Shown one piece after another: positions 43,633 to 53,216 of a stretch of DNA of 64,000 nt (within the stretch, counting starts at the first letter, position 1; each line of letters starts with the position of its first letter). The position numbers and the translations under genes were made by a program. The notes under the pieces are model-generated. The model was given only the letters and a program-made list of their open reading frames with translations, had not been told where the DNA came from and searched no databases. The DNA is taken from positions 1-64,000 of the forward strand of contig JAEETH010000015.1 of NCBI GenBank assembly GCA_016290215.1, in the 5' to 3' direction. The stretch is from Bacteroidales bacterium (GTDB lineage: Bacteria; Bacteroidota; Bacteroidia; Bacteroidales; F082).

Positions 43633-45837
43633 TTAATACAAGCGTTTTTTCTGCTTCAACTTCTTTGATGGAAGCGTGTCGGCCAGCAACTCGAAGTCCA
43701 TCTTATGCTTGAAGAGGTCAACGGCTTTCACGCGGATGCGCACCTCGTCGCCCAGCTGGATGACGCGCCCCGTGTCTTGCCCGATGACGCGGAAGTTGTC
43801 ATCGTCGAGATAGTAATAGTCGCCAGGGAGGTCCTCATAGCGCACCAAACCTTCGCATTTGTTGCCTTTCAGCTCCACAAACAAGCCCCACTTGCTCACG
43901 CCCGAGACCAAACCTTCAAACACTTGTCCAATCTTATCTTGCAGATATTCAGCTTGTTTGTATTTTATAGACTGGCGTTCCATCTCCTCGGCTTGTTTCT
44001 CCATCTCGCTGGCGTGGACACACATCTCCTCGTATTCCTTCTTGTTGACTGAACCTTGACCTTCGATGAGATACCTTTCTATTAATCTATGCACCATCAA
44101 GTCGGGATAACGACGGATGGGTGAGGTGAAATGGGTGTAATAGTCGAAGGCCAAACCGTAGTGTCCAATGTTGTCGGTGCTGTAGACGGCCTTGGCCATG
44201 GTGCGCAGGGCGACGGTCTCAATGAGGTTCTTTTCTCCTTTGCCTTCCACGTCCTTAAAGAGTTTGTTGTAGGACTGCACCAAGGTATCGCGGTTGCTCA
44301 AGTTCATGGTATAGCCCAAACGCGAAATCAACAGCATGAATTTGTTGAGTTTCTCGGGGTTAGGCTCGTCGTGGACACGATACACGAAGGTGTCGTTGTG
44401 CCATTTGCTCTCCGGTTTGCCGAAAGTCTCGGCTACAGTGCGGTTGGCTAATAACATATAGTCTTCGATGAGTTCATGCGATTCGTTTTGCACACGTACG
44501 TATGTGTCGATGGGCTTTTTATTCTCGTCAAGGATGAAGCGCACCTCTTCAGAATGGAAATTAATGCTGCCTGCCTCCATGCGTTTTTCACGCAGTTTGG
44601 TCGCCAATTTGTGGAAGGACAGGATTTCGTCCTTGTAGTCTCCCTCGCCGCCTTCAATCATGGTTTGCACCTCCTCATACGTATAGCGTCGGCACGACTT
44701 GATAATGGTCTTGCCAATCCACTTGTCGTAAATCTTGGCATCGTCGTCCATCTCGAAGACCACACTGAAAGTCAGTTTTTCCTCATCGGGACGCAGCGAG
44801 CACACATTATTACATAGTTTCTCGGGCAGCATCGGGATGGTACGGTCGACGAGGTAGACTGAAGTACCTCTATCCAACGCCTCGCGGTCGATAGCGGAAC
44901 CTTTTTGCACATAGTGCGACACATCGGCGATATGCACACCTACTTCCCAATGACCATTGGGCAACTTCTGCAAACTGATGGCATCGTCGAAGTCCTTGGC
45001 ATCGGCAGGGTCGATGGTGATAGTGAAGGTATTGCGGAAATCGCGGCGTTTCTTGATTTCGTCCCTGCTAATGGTAACGGGAATCTTATCCGCTTCTTTT
45101 TCCACCTCATCAGGAAACTCGATGGGATAGTCATGTGCTGCAAGAATGGATTCCATCTCCACATCGTTCTCGCCAGGCTTGCCGAGCACGCGGACAATCT
45201 CGCCAAAGGGGTTACCTGAGCCGTCGGGCCAGTCGGTGAGGTGAACGATGACTTTCATGCCGTCCTTGGCGCCATTGAGGTCGCCTCGTGGGATGAAAAT
45301 GTCGACAGGCATCCAGTCGACATCGGGACGAACGAAGACATAACCATGGGATATGGAAAGCACGCCCACAAACTCGGTATGTTTGCGTTCCAAAATCTCT
45401 ACAATCTCGCCTTCAGGTTTGCTGTTGTTGCGTTTGGGGAACATGGCCACACGCACATGGTCGCCATGCAACGCCTTGTAAGTGTCTTGAGCCGCGATGA
45501 AGATGTCCTCGCCTTCGCCGTCATCGCGCACCACGTAAGCCTTGCCCGTCGACTTCATTTCCACCGTGCCTTCCACATATTTCGTCTTGGGCCCAAACTG
45601 CGCCATGCCTGCGTTGCTCATCACATAGCTAAAAGGTCGAGCCTCTTGCAGCAGGCCTTTGTCTTTCAAGTCGATAAGCAAGTTATACACAACATCTTTC
45701 CCCGCTTGGTCCTTGATGCCCATGATTTTGCAGACTTGCTTGTAGTTCTTCGGGCGAAAAGGCTGGTCAGCGAAAATACCCAAGATTACACTTGTAAAAG
45801 TGCTTAACTTATTTTCGATTTTTTTCTTTTTAGGCAT
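43633..45837 (-). CDS. rnr: Ribonuclease R
   Basis: An RNB-family 3'-5' exoribonuclease of 734 residues. It begins with a winged-helix-like region, then cold-shock domains (residues about 70-230). The RNB catalytic core has DPADAKDFDDAI with its metal-binding Asp residues at about 277-288, and YCHFTSPIRRYPDL (here YTHFTSPIRRYPDL) near 585. An S1 domain and a short Lys-rich tail (KKLKQKKRLY) close it. It degrades structured RNA. It is divergent from the riboswitch-nrdDG operon. Confidence 0.95.
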   Translation of the reverse strand: MPKKKKIENKLSTFTSVILGIFADQPFRPKNYKQVCKIMGIKDQAGKDVVYNLLIDLKDKGLLQEARPFSYVMSNAGMAQFGPKTKYVEGTVEMKSTGKAYVVRDDGEGEDIFIAAQDTYKALHGDHVRVAMFPKRNNSKPEGEIVEILERKHTEFVGVLSISHGYVFVRPDVDWMPVDIFIPRGDLNGAKDGMKVIVHLTDWPDGSGNPFGEIVRVLGKPGENDVEMESILAAHDYPIEFPDEVEKEADKIPVTISRDEIKKRRDFRNTFTITIDPADAKDFDDAISLQKLPNGHWEVGVHIADVSHYVQKGSAIDREALDRGTSVYLVDRTIPMLPEKLCNNVCSLRPDEEKLTFSVVFEMDDDAKIYDKWIGKTIIKSCRRYTYEEVQTMIEGGEGDYKDEILSFHKLATKLREKRMEAGSINFHSEEVRFILDENKKPIDTYVRVQNESHELIEDYMLLANRTVAETFGKPESKWHNDTFVYRVHDEPNPEKLNKFMLLISRLGYTMNLSNRDTLVQSYNKLFKDVEGKGEKNLIETVALRTMAKAVYSTDNIGHYGLAFDYYTHFTSPIRRYPDLMVHRLIERYLIEGQGSVNKKEYEEMCVHASEMEKQAEEMERQSIKYKQAEYLQDKIGQVFEGLVSGVSKWGLFVELKGNKCEGLVRYEDLPGDYYYLDDDNFRVIGQDTGRVIQLGDEVRIRVKAVDLFKHKMDFELLADTLPSKKLKQKKRLY

Positions 45838-45922
45838 AATGATTCTGAAATTTTTTGCAAAGATAAATAAATCATTTGATTAGCATGTTGATAATTTTGT
45901 TGACAAAATTTTCAAGAATTAA

Positions 45923-45955
45923 TTTGGTCTATGAAACCAAAATGCTATACCTTTG
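45923..45955 (+). promoter_or_regulatory. Predicted promoter of the riboswitch-nrdDG operon
   Basis: TTTG (45923-45926) is followed after 21 bases by TACCTTTG (45948-45955). Transcription would start near 45962, right at the 5' edge of the riboswitch. Confidence 0.65.
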
Positions 45956-45961
45956 CACAAC

Positions 45962-46229
45962 AAGGTTCTTAGGAGGAGATTAATAGGGAACCCCGTGAAA
46001 ATCAGGGACTATACCCGTAGCTGTGAGCTCTGAAACATGCCGAACACCCCATGCCACTGTCCGACCCATGAGGACGGGAAGGCCGTTCGGAAGGGAGTAA
46101 GTCAGAAGACCTGCCTTGAAAACGGAAGCATGCCATCCCTCGGGATAAGGGAAACATGCCGAATGATTGAAAACGATAATTATACTAAGCATCAGCAATG
46201 ATGCAATAAACTGAAAACGAGCACATTAT
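45962..46229 (+). promoter_or_regulatory. Cobalamin riboswitch upstream of nrdD
   Basis: The aptamer shows the conserved blocks of the adenosylcobalamin riboswitch in order: AATAGGGAA, GTGAAAATCAGGGACTATAC followed by CCGTAGCTGTGA, GCCACTG, GGGAAGGC, and AAGTCAGAAGACCTGCC (the B12 box, 46100-46115). Downstream, GCATGCCATCCCTCGGGATAA and a GGGA arm (46128-46160) could be the expression-platform hairpin. The nrdD start is at 46230. Binding of the cofactor would be expected to shut expression off. Confidence 0.95.
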
Positions 46230-48341
46230 ATGAGCAACGGAGGATTGTACATTACCAAAAGGGACGGCAAGCAGGAAGCCTTCTCGCTTGAAAAAATCAA
46301 AGTCGCCATCAGCAAGGCTTTTCTCGCCTCGGGCTTCTATGCCACCGATGAGGACCTCAACGGCATCTTGAGCCGCGTTCGCGTGACCAACGGCATCACC
46401 GTCGAGGAAATCCAAAACCAAGTGGAGACCGCTTTAATGGCGGAGCAGTATTACACTGTGGCCAAAAACTACATCCTGTACCGCCAGAAGCACACCGAAG
46501 ATCGTGAAATCCGCGAGAAAATCGACTTTTTGAGCAACTACGTCAACGCCTCGAACGCCGCCACCGGCTCGAAGTACGATGCCAACGCCAACGTGGAGAA
46601 GAAGAACATCGCCACGCTCATCGGCGAGCTGCCCAAGTCGAGCTTCATCCGAATCAACCGCCGCCTGCTGACGGACCGCATCAAGGAAGTGTTTGGCAAG
46701 GAACTCGCCGACCGTTACCTCTATCTGCTCAACAACCATTTTATCTACAAGAACGACGAGACCAGTTTGGCCAACTACTGCGCCTCCATCACCATGTATC
46801 CCTGGCTCAACGAAGGCACGGCTTCCATCGGCGGCAATAGCACCGCCCCCACCAAGTTGCGTTCCTTCTGCGGCGGCTTTATTAATATGGTGTTCATGGT
46901 CTCATCGCAATTGTCGGGTGCCTGCGCCACACCCGAGTTCCTGATGTACATGAACTACTTCATCGCCAAGGACTACGGCCCAGACTACTACAAACGCGCT
47001 GACGAGGTGGTCGACTTCTCATTGAAACCACGTACTATCGACAAGGTCATCACCGACTGCTTCCAACAGATTGTTTACTCCTTGAACCAACCTGCTGGAG
47101 CACGCAACTACCAGTCGGTGTTTTGGAACATTGCCTACTACGACAAGTATTATTTCCAGTCGCTGTTTGGCAACTTCTACTTCCCCGATGGCTCGCAACC
47201 CGACTGGGAGTCGCTCAGCTGGCTGCAAAAGCGTTTCATGAAGTGGTTCAATGCCGAGCGTCTGAGAAGTGTGCTCACCTTCCCCGTCGAAACGATGGCC
47301 CTGCTCTCGAAAGATGGCGACGTCATCGACCAGGAATGGGCCGACTTCACCGCCGAGATGTACGCCGAAGGACATTCGTTCTTCACCTACCTCAGCGACA
47401 ACGCAGACTCGCTCTCCTCATGTTGCCGTCTGCGCAATGAGATTCAGGACAATGGCTTCAGCTATACCCTGGGTGCCGGTGGCGTTTCTACTGGTTCCAA
47501 GAGCGTGCTGACCATCAACCTGAACCGCTGCATCCAGTACGCTGCCCGCAACAACATGCACTACCTCACCTTCCTTGAGGAAATCGTCGACCTCTGCCAC
47601 AAGGTGCAGATTTGCTACAACGAGAACCTGAAGGAGTTGCAGAAGAAAGGCATGTTGCCACTCTTCGATGCAGGTTACATCAACCTCGGTCGCCAATACC
47701 TCACCATCGGCGTGAACGGTCTCGTGGAAGCTGCTGAATTCTTGAAAATCAAGATTTCAGACAACCCAGAGTATGAACACTTCGTGCAAGAGGTTTTGGG
47801 TCTCATCGAGCGTTATAACAAGAAATACTATTCGAAGAAGGACGGCCTGATGTTCAACTGCGAGATGATTCCCGCCGAGAACGTGGGCGTCAAACATGCT
47901 AAGTGGGATAAGGAAGACGGCTACGAGGTGCACCGCGACTGCTACAACAGCTATTTCTACATCGTGGAAGACCCGAATACTAACGTCTTGGATAAGTTCC
48001 GTCTCCACGGTGAGAAGTACATCAAGCACCTCACTGGTGGCTCGGCCTTGCACTGCAATCTTGAAGAACATTTGACCAAGGAGCAGTACCGCCAGCTGCT
48101 ACGCGTGGCTGCTCGCGAAGGCTGCAACTATTTCACTTTCAATATCCCGAACACGATTTGTAACGACTGCGGTCACATCGACAAACGTTTCTTGAAGGAA
48201 TGCCCCGAGTGCCACAGCCATAACATCGACTACCTGACCCGCATCATCGGTTACTTGAAGCGCGTCAGCAATTTCAGCGAGCCACGCCAAGAGGAAGCCG
48301 CCCGCCGTTACTATGGAAAAATGGAGATGGACCGATGCTAA
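46230..48341 (+). CDS. nrdD: Anaerobic (class III) ribonucleoside-triphosphate reductase
   Basis: NrdD reduces ribonucleotides to deoxyribonucleotides with a glycyl radical. It has 703 residues. An ATP-cone allosteric domain fills residues 5-95. The catalytic barrel follows, with conserved Cys residues (CCRLRNE). The C-terminal zinc site has CNDC and CPEC (residues about 646-664), and the glycyl radical is Gly674 in RIIGYLKR. The radical is installed by NrdG, encoded next with a 7-base overlap. The cobalamin riboswitch upstream is the notable feature. Confidence 0.96.
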   Translation: MSNGGLYITKRDGKQEAFSLEKIKVAISKAFLASGFYATDEDLNGILSRVRVTNGITVEEIQNQVETALMAEQYYTVAKNYILYRQKHTEDREIREKIDFLSNYVNASNAATGSKYDANANVEKKNIATLIGELPKSSFIRINRRLLTDRIKEVFGKELADRYLYLLNNHFIYKNDETSLANYCASITMYPWLNEGTASIGGNSTAPTKLRSFCGGFINMVFMVSSQLSGACATPEFLMYMNYFIAKDYGPDYYKRADEVVDFSLKPRTIDKVITDCFQQIVYSLNQPAGARNYQSVFWNIAYYDKYYFQSLFGNFYFPDGSQPDWESLSWLQKRFMKWFNAERLRSVLTFPVETMALLSKDGDVIDQEWADFTAEMYAEGHSFFTYLSDNADSLSSCCRLRNEIQDNGFSYTLGAGGVSTGSKSVLTINLNRCIQYAARNNMHYLTFLEEIVDLCHKVQICYNENLKELQKKGMLPLFDAGYINLGRQYLTIGVNGLVEAAEFLKIKISDNPEYEHFVQEVLGLIERYNKKYYSKKDGLMFNCEMIPAENVGVKHAKWDKEDGYEVHRDCYNSYFYIVEDPNTNVLDKFRLHGEKYIKHLTGGSALHCNLEEHLTKEQYRQLLRVAAREGCNYFTFNIPNTICNDCGHIDKRFLKECPECHSHNIDYLTRIIGYLKRVSNFSEPRQEEAARRYYGKMEMDRC

Positions 48342-48841
48342 AATATGCCAATTTTGATATCGTCTTTCAGGAAGTTCCTGAAGAAGTGACCCTTGCCATT
48401 AATATCTCCAACTGTCCCAACCAATGTCCTGGTTGCCACAGCAAGTATTTGTGGGAAAACAAAGGCAACCCATTAGACACCAAGGAATTGTATCGTCTTG
48501 TGGAACAATACAAGACGGGCATCACTTGCGTATGTTTCATGGGCGGCGACAACGAGCCTGAGTCGGTAGCACAGCTGGCCCGCCAAGTGAAAAACGACTA
48601 CAACATGAAGATAGCTTGGTATTCGGGGAAAAACGAACTGCCGCAAAACGTGTCGACCGACCACTTCGACTACATCAAATTAGGCCGATATGTGGCTGAA
48701 TTGGGCGCCTTGGATAGCGCAACCACTAACCAGCGCATGATGAAACGCTTGGCCGACGGCCGTGTGAAGGACATCACGGAATGGTTCCGCCGAAACAAAC
48801 ACGTTGATGTCGCGGAGACAGAAAAAAATCCAGCAGTTTGA
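48335..48841 (+). CDS. nrdG: Anaerobic ribonucleotide reductase activating protein
   Basis: NrdG is the radical-SAM activase of NrdD. It has 168 residues. The 4Fe-4S motif CX3CX2C is CPNQCPGC at Cys27, Cys31 and Cys34, and CVCFMGGDNEP matches the SAM-binding GGE-like motif. The start ATG overlaps the end of nrdD, so translation is coupled. The last codons form the left arm of a terminator hairpin. Confidence 0.95.
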   Translation: MLKYANFDIVFQEVPEEVTLAINISNCPNQCPGCHSKYLWENKGNPLDTKELYRLVEQYKTGITCVCFMGGDNEPESVAQLARQVKNDYNMKIAWYSGKNELPQNVSTDHFDYIKLGRYVAELGALDSATTNQRMMKRLADGRVKDITEWFRRNKHVDVAETEKNPAV

Positions 48842-48859
48842 AGCTGCTGGATTTTTTTT
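48822..48859 (+). terminator. Rho-independent terminator of nrdDG
   Basis: AAATCCAGCAG pairs with CTGCTGGATTT around a 7-base loop and is followed by a run of T. The left arm overlaps the last codons and stop of nrdG. Confidence 0.92.
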
Positions 48860-48865
48860 GCATTT

Positions 48866-48893
48866 GTAGAGACGGTGTGCACACCGTCTCTAC
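48866..48893. repeat. GTAGAGAC palindrome, intergenic copy
   Basis: A perfect 28-base palindrome with arms GTAGAGACGGTGTG / CACACCGTCTCTAC. It has the same outer arms as the copy inside ogt at 63673-63700. Confidence 0.95.
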
Positions 48894-49030
48894 CCCACAA
48901 AAAAACATGAAATGTGTAAAATCAATGAAAATTATGTCCAGAAAATGTGAAAACGGCTTGGTTCGGTACAAAAAAACCGACCCAAACCAATGGGGATTTG
49001 GGCCGATTTTCGTATGATTGCCAGTCTTTG

Positions 49031-49285
49031 CTATACCAAACACCGGAAAGAAAACGGCTTTTCCGAGGCGAAAGCCGTTTCCATCCGTTCCCGGACCAAC
49101 ACTTCGACAGCTCCCCAAATGTCTTGATGCGAAACCCGAATCCTTTGCGTCAAGGAAGGCTCCTCGGGACACCAAATATCAACCCAAGTCCCTTCATCCG
49201 AATGAGACATAACCGTTCCGAACACATGCATCGCCCTTTCGGAAGTGGTGATTTCGAAGTGATAGGATGTGGTAATCGTATGCAT
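49031..49285 (-). CDS. Small hypothetical protein (84 residues)
   Basis: I do not recognise this family. The 84-residue frame starts 13 bases after the stop of the exported protein at 49298-49816, in the same direction, so it may be its operon partner. It has no signal peptide, is fairly acidic, and carries ordinary-looking sequence (HVFGTVMSHSDEGTWVDIWC). Competing frames on the plus strand over the same bases look like shadows. Downstream, 48968-49006 holds a CCCAAA...TTTGGG hairpin that could end the transcript. Confidence 0.45.
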   Translation of the reverse strand: MHTITTSYHFEITTSERAMHVFGTVMSHSDEGTWVDIWCPEEPSLTQRIRVSHQDIWGAVEVLVRERMETAFASEKPFSFRCLV

Positions 49286-49297
49286 TTACACCCTTTT

Positions 49298-49816
49298 TTA
49301 TAATTCATTCAGCTTTATTTGGTCATAAATTGCCCTATTTATCTCCAATGTTTTTTTCCAATCATTTGGCTTGACTTGCAATTGGATATTAGAGTTTTCC
49401 ATTCCAAAAAAAGAAAGTGTTATAGGTACATTTGTGCATAGTGTTTGCAATTCTATGCGAGTAAGATAAACGAAAAACCTGCAATCCCATTTGTTTTTGA
49501 CCTTTTCGGTAAACAAGTGTTCCACTTTTTTTCCAATAAGAGCATCTTCGCTTATGATGGCTATAGAGTCAACCTTAAACGCTTGTTTGTTAGTAAAAGT
49601 CACTCCAACACTAACTGTATCGTTATGCGGCCTAATTGTTTGGTCAAAATAGCAAGCGTTCTTGCATGATTGAAACAGTTTCATAGGCTTGATGAAATAC
49701 AACATGCCGCTTTCCACATTTTTGGAGACATAGTATTTCTGGGTATTTTGCCCTGACAAGCCTACAGAACATAACAACAGAAAAATAAGAGTGGCTATGT
49801 GTCTTTTGCTATTCAT
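49298..49816 (-). CDS. Exported hypothetical protein
   Basis: A 172-residue protein with a clear signal peptide (LIFLLLCSVGLSG, cleavage near SGQ at about residues 21-23). The rest is predicted mainly beta, with DTVSVGVTFTNKQAFKVD and DCRFFVYLTRIELQTL. There are four Cys in the mature part (CKNAC, C, C). No known domain is recognised. It is probably periplasmic. Confidence 0.7.
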   Translation of the reverse strand: MNSKRHIATLIFLLLCSVGLSGQNTQKYYVSKNVESGMLYFIKPMKLFQSCKNACYFDQTIRPHNDTVSVGVTFTNKQAFKVDSIAIISEDALIGKKVEHLFTEKVKNKWDCRFFVYLTRIELQTLCTNVPITLSFFGMENSNIQLQVKPNDWKKTLEINRAIYDQIKLNEL

Positions 49817-49876
49817 TGTAATTAATTAAAAGAGGCCATCTGCTACAGACAGCCTCCGTCATGGAAAATACGAGGT

Positions 49877-50191
49877 TTATTCCCCGTAAACAATAGTTTC
49901 AGATTTGGTGAAAACGCCAAGGACACTTGTTTTTTGCTCGTCCACATGACTGATTTTTTTGATGCCAGCATTCTTAGCGGCAGCATTGACACCACCATCT
50001 CCAACAGCAACAATTCCCAAAACAGAAATATAGTTGGACTTGCCAACCTTAGCATTGTCGCTAATCGTGTTGGAAGTAACCGAATGAGGAACTGTTATTC
50101 CTTCGTACACCATGCCCGTGCCAAGCAAAGCACAACTAGACATTAGGACAGCAACTGAAGCAAGCCCCAAAAACATAAATACTTTCTTCAT
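49877..50191 (-). CDS. TRL-like family lipoprotein
   Basis: A 104-residue lipoprotein with lipobox MSSC (Cys20). The mature part has GTGMVYEGITVPHSVTSN, then ISVLGIVAVGDGGVNAAAKNAG and KISHVDEQKTSVLG. This matches the TRL-like family, named after genes found near tRNA-Leu, a group of small envelope proteins of unknown role. The 5' leader (50192-50234) is nearly identical to that of 53217-53876. Confidence 0.85.
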   Translation of the reverse strand: MKKVFMFLGLASVAVLMSSCALLGTGMVYEGITVPHSVTSNTISDNAKVGKSNYISVLGIVAVGDGGVNAAAKNAGIKKISHVDEQKTSVLGVFTKSETIVYGE

Positions 50192-50234
50192 TTTCTTTTT
50201 GCCCAGTTCTATCCCATCGGGCGCATCGGTTTTA
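50192..50234 (-). promoter_or_regulatory. Shared 5' leader element, copy 1
   Basis: The block reads AAAACCGATGCGCCCGATGG then GATAGAACTGGGCAAAAAG in front of the TRL gene. A copy with one extra T lies before 53217-53876 (53877-53919). A weaker relative (ACCCGATGGGTGCAATGGGA) precedes 53958-54413. GCCC and GGGC in the block can pair. Confidence 0.75.
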
Positions 50235-50333
50235 GTTGATTGAAGATTCAGTGCAAAAATAGCCTAATCAATCATATTATCAATATATTACGTGGTGCTA
50301 TTCGTCCCAAAATATTGGAAAATTGCTACCAAG

Positions 50334-50594
50334 TTATTGGTTGGTTTTTTCACATTTTTTTGCTTGGTAATAATCGGAGCATAACTTGAAGAAGTCGTAA
50401 TCCAAGGCTTCGCTGATTTGGAAAAGAAGGTCGGTGTAGATCCACTTGTGGCGAAACACCTTGTATAGATTCTCGCGCGAGCAGCCCACCTGCTGGGCCA
50501 ACCAAGTGATGCTTCGGCCTTGCCGCGTCAGTTCGGCCTTGATGAGTTTCCCCATGTGGAAATCTTTCGTTGGGTACCGTTTTTCTCTTTCCAT
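50334..50594 (-). CDS. Small HTH regulator, copy 1
   Basis: An 86-residue XRE-like DNA-binding protein. The helix-turn-helix region reads SITWLAQQVGCSRENLYKVF, followed by the basic HKWIYTDLLFQISEALDYDFF. The start is Met 50594 (MEREKRYP); the frame extends upstream without support. It is almost identical to 54528-54815 over residues 22-80, and the upstream DNA is also conserved. Target unknown. Confidence 0.82.
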   Translation of the reverse strand: MEREKRYPTKDFHMGKLIKAELTRQGRSITWLAQQVGCSRENLYKVFRHKWIYTDLLFQISEALDYDFFKLCSDYYQAKKCEKTNQ

Positions 50595-50725
50595 AGCGCT
50601 TTTCGTGTTTTGGAGGCCGTCGCCTTGTCTCGAAAAGTAATGGAAAAGGTGCACATCTTTCGTTCGATTGCTTATTAAACCTGGGTGGCTCTGGTATACC
50701 GTTACAAATAATAAGTACGAATGCC

Positions 50726-50803
50726 ATTAAACGCAAACTTTCCGCTAGCTTATTCTCCCGCTTTAAAATTTACCAGATTTTTCCAAATGAGAACAAGAGC
50801 GAT
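50726..50803 (-). promoter_or_regulatory. Conserved upstream block of HTH copy 1
   Basis: About 75 bases around CGCAAACTTTCCGCTAGC, CTTATTCTCCCGCTTTAAAA and TTTACCAGATTTTT are shared with 54953-55028. They are well kept although the bases between them and the gene have diverged, so they probably hold a promoter, operator or leader. Confidence 0.5.
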
Positions 50804-50812
50804 GCATGAATA

Positions 50813-53128
50813 TCAAAAATCATAACCAATCGAAAAATACAAGCTGATTTGCCGATTTATTTCTGACCATTGTGCTGTTAATCCTATGGGGCCAATATAA
50901 CTGTCATAAGAATACTTCAAACCCAATCCGGAATAACACACCAAAGACATATCATTTTTTTGAACATTTTCACCAAGCCCGAGAAACATATTGTAAATAG
51001 CTGTGAAATAATGCTTTCGCCAAATATTAAATCGCAGATCGCATCTTAATACAGTGGCTAAATCCTCCACTTTCCTAATATGGTTTACCCCGACAAAAGG
51101 CAATTGTCCTTCACAGTGTCTTCCTCTTATTTCTCCTCCAATGGTGTTCCATAACGAGGCATATTGTGACTCATTAAAGCAGAACCGACCATATAATTGC
51201 GGTATTATCGTAAAGCTTTTGTGCCAAGGTGTGAGGTAGCCCTTAAAACAGACATCAATATCTTTCATGATTGCTTGATTTCCATCGGTATCAAAACGAA
51301 GATGTCCTCCGATATTCGCATAAATGCCCTGCTTCGCGAAATTATTTTTGTCCTGATTATCATATCCGATGGAAAAGTAAGGACCATAAAAACCGTGGTT
51401 TTGAAACATCTGGGACAATGTGGACAAAGAATCCGATGCTACGTGATCTAAATCTTTCAGATTGACCTGCGGGAAACTTGTTGATACATAGCTGATGCCC
51501 ATTTCGGTCGAAACATCCAGTAGCTGAAACAAGGAAACATATCCGCCGATTTCGTGGCTTTGCATTCGCAAGTCCAAATTGTCGTTTTCATAGACCGACA
51601 TTTTCATCAATTGGTTCCGATACTCGTAAGCCAAATTAAAGTTGGCAATAGAGAACAACGAATAGGTGGCTTTGGCACTAACCCTTGGATTAAAACTCAA
51701 ACGTCCCTTCAGTTTCAATTTCAAACCAGAAAGCCTATGCCCGTTGAGGCCAAAACTAAACAACAACGCAGCACCCTCTTCGGTATCATAACGGGCACCA
51801 AAACCAGCAACATCGGGGCTGGCCGAACCTAAATGAAAAACAAGCTGTCGACCTTCAGTCAAACTATCTATTGGGGTAAGTTCATACGACACTGCATCAA
51901 ACGCACCTGTTCCACGATATAGTTCAATGGCTTTCCTGATATTATTTGTAGTAACAAAATCCCCTTCATGGATTTTTCCCCTGCGCTTTAGCCAATTAAT
52001 TTGGGAATTAGTCAAATTTTCGCCATCCATGACAATTTTGTGTACCATGAAGGATTGTCCATTCAAATTGTTTGCTCGATTTGTCCTAAGTTTTTTATGC
52101 ACTGGTTGTCCTGATATTGAATCCAAATGTTGCTTAAGCTGTAGCAATGCTTCCCGATTTTGCTGTGCAGCTTGATAACCCCGGCTCACAAGAATATCAA
52201 TGGCTTGCGAAGTGAAACTAAACGGGCCGAACTCAGCCGTGTTGGGTTTGATCAATATGTCACAAAGCTTTTTATTCTCATCCCTTTTGGGGTGAATGAC
52301 AAAATTGTAGATGTAGTCGAAGAGTTTGGATGCCGTTGGTATTTTGTTACCGAAGAAGTACTTTTCATTGCTGAATTCTATCCCGATGATGATGTCAGCC
52401 CCCATTTCGCGAAGCACATCGGAAGGGAAGATGTTTATCAGTCCGCCGTCATACAACAGCTTGCCATCGACCACGACAGGAGAAAAAATCCCAGGAATGG
52501 CCATGCTTGCCCTGATAGCATCAGCAAGGCTACCACTACGCAACACCACTTCCTTCCCCGCTACAATATCGGTTGCCACACAAGCAAAAGGCACAGGCAA
52601 GTCATCAAAGCTAATGGAGCGTTGGTAGCCTTGACAAAGTTCGTTAAACAGATTCTCTAGTTCCTTGTTGTTCACGTATGCGATAGGCAACTCGCTTATT
52701 ACAGCAGGGATGAAGCCTTCCTTAAAAATGCCTTTTGTGTTGAATGGTACGTTGATTACTTGCGTACCATACCTTTCTCGCATATCAGCAGTATAACAAG
52801 ACCTATCAATATGATTTCCGACATATTTCTCCCACTGCAAAGAAGAAATTATTTCCGCCATCTCATCAGGTGAATATCCCAAGGCATAAATTCCACCAAT
52901 AATAGACCCCATGCTCGATCCGACCACATAATCAATCGGAATATCCAACTCCTCAAAATACTTCAACACCCCAATGAACGAAGCACCTCTGGCACCACCT
53001 CCAGCCAAGACCAGCCCAACTTTCGGGCGTTGCCCAACCGAAACGGTGTCTTGCGCCACAAGTGGAGCGACAAACGACCATGCCAAAAGAGTAAGGACAA
53101 GCCTGTATTTCAATATGGTTTGAATCAT
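50813..53128 (-). CDS. Patatin-like phospholipase with outer-membrane barrel
   Basis: A 771-residue patatin-barrel protein like PlpD (type Vd secretion). A signal peptide ends near VAQ (residue 26). The patatin domain has the oxyanion motif GGGARG at residues 43-48, the nucleophile Ser72 in GSSMG, and Asp227 in DGG. A POTRA-like region follows (MDGENLTNSQINWLKRRGK) and residues about 430-771 form a BamA/D15-like beta-barrel ending in aromatic IGYDF. It is expected to be a surface-linked lipase. In Bacteroidota the two domains often stay joined. Confidence 0.93.
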   Translation of the reverse strand: MIQTILKYRLVLTLLAWSFVAPLVAQDTVSVGQRPKVGLVLAGGGARGASFIGVLKYFEELDIPIDYVVGSSMGSIIGGIYALGYSPDEMAEIISSLQWEKYVGNHIDRSCYTADMRERYGTQVINVPFNTKGIFKEGFIPAVISELPIAYVNNKELENLFNELCQGYQRSISFDDLPVPFACVATDIVAGKEVVLRSGSLADAIRASMAIPGIFSPVVVDGKLLYDGGLINIFPSDVLREMGADIIIGIEFSNEKYFFGNKIPTASKLFDYIYNFVIHPKRDENKKLCDILIKPNTAEFGPFSFTSQAIDILVSRGYQAAQQNREALLQLKQHLDSISGQPVHKKLRTNRANNLNGQSFMVHKIVMDGENLTNSQINWLKRRGKIHEGDFVTTNNIRKAIELYRGTGAFDAVSYELTPIDSLTEGRQLVFHLGSASPDVAGFGARYDTEEGAALLFSFGLNGHRLSGLKLKLKGRLSFNPRVSAKATYSLFSIANFNLAYEYRNQLMKMSVYENDNLDLRMQSHEIGGYVSLFQLLDVSTEMGISYVSTSFPQVNLKDLDHVASDSLSTLSQMFQNHGFYGPYFSIGYDNQDKNNFAKQGIYANIGGHLRFDTDGNQAIMKDIDVCFKGYLTPWHKSFTIIPQLYGRFCFNESQYASLWNTIGGEIRGRHCEGQLPFVGVNHIRKVEDLATVLRCDLRFNIWRKHYFTAIYNMFLGLGENVQKNDMSLVCYSGLGLKYSYDSYIGPIGLTAQWSEINRQISLYFSIGYDF

Positions 53129-53216
53129 CCCAACCTATTGGATACCAACATTAAAACAGGAAAGAGGACGACCTCGGAAGCCATCCTCCTTCTTGCTAAG
53201 CTATTTAGGATATACC

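Noticed and set aside
46230..48341. Possible class II (B12-dependent) reductase because of the riboswitch
   Set aside because: The ATP-cone, C-terminal four-Cys zinc site, glycyl-radical motif and adjacent nrdG identify class III.
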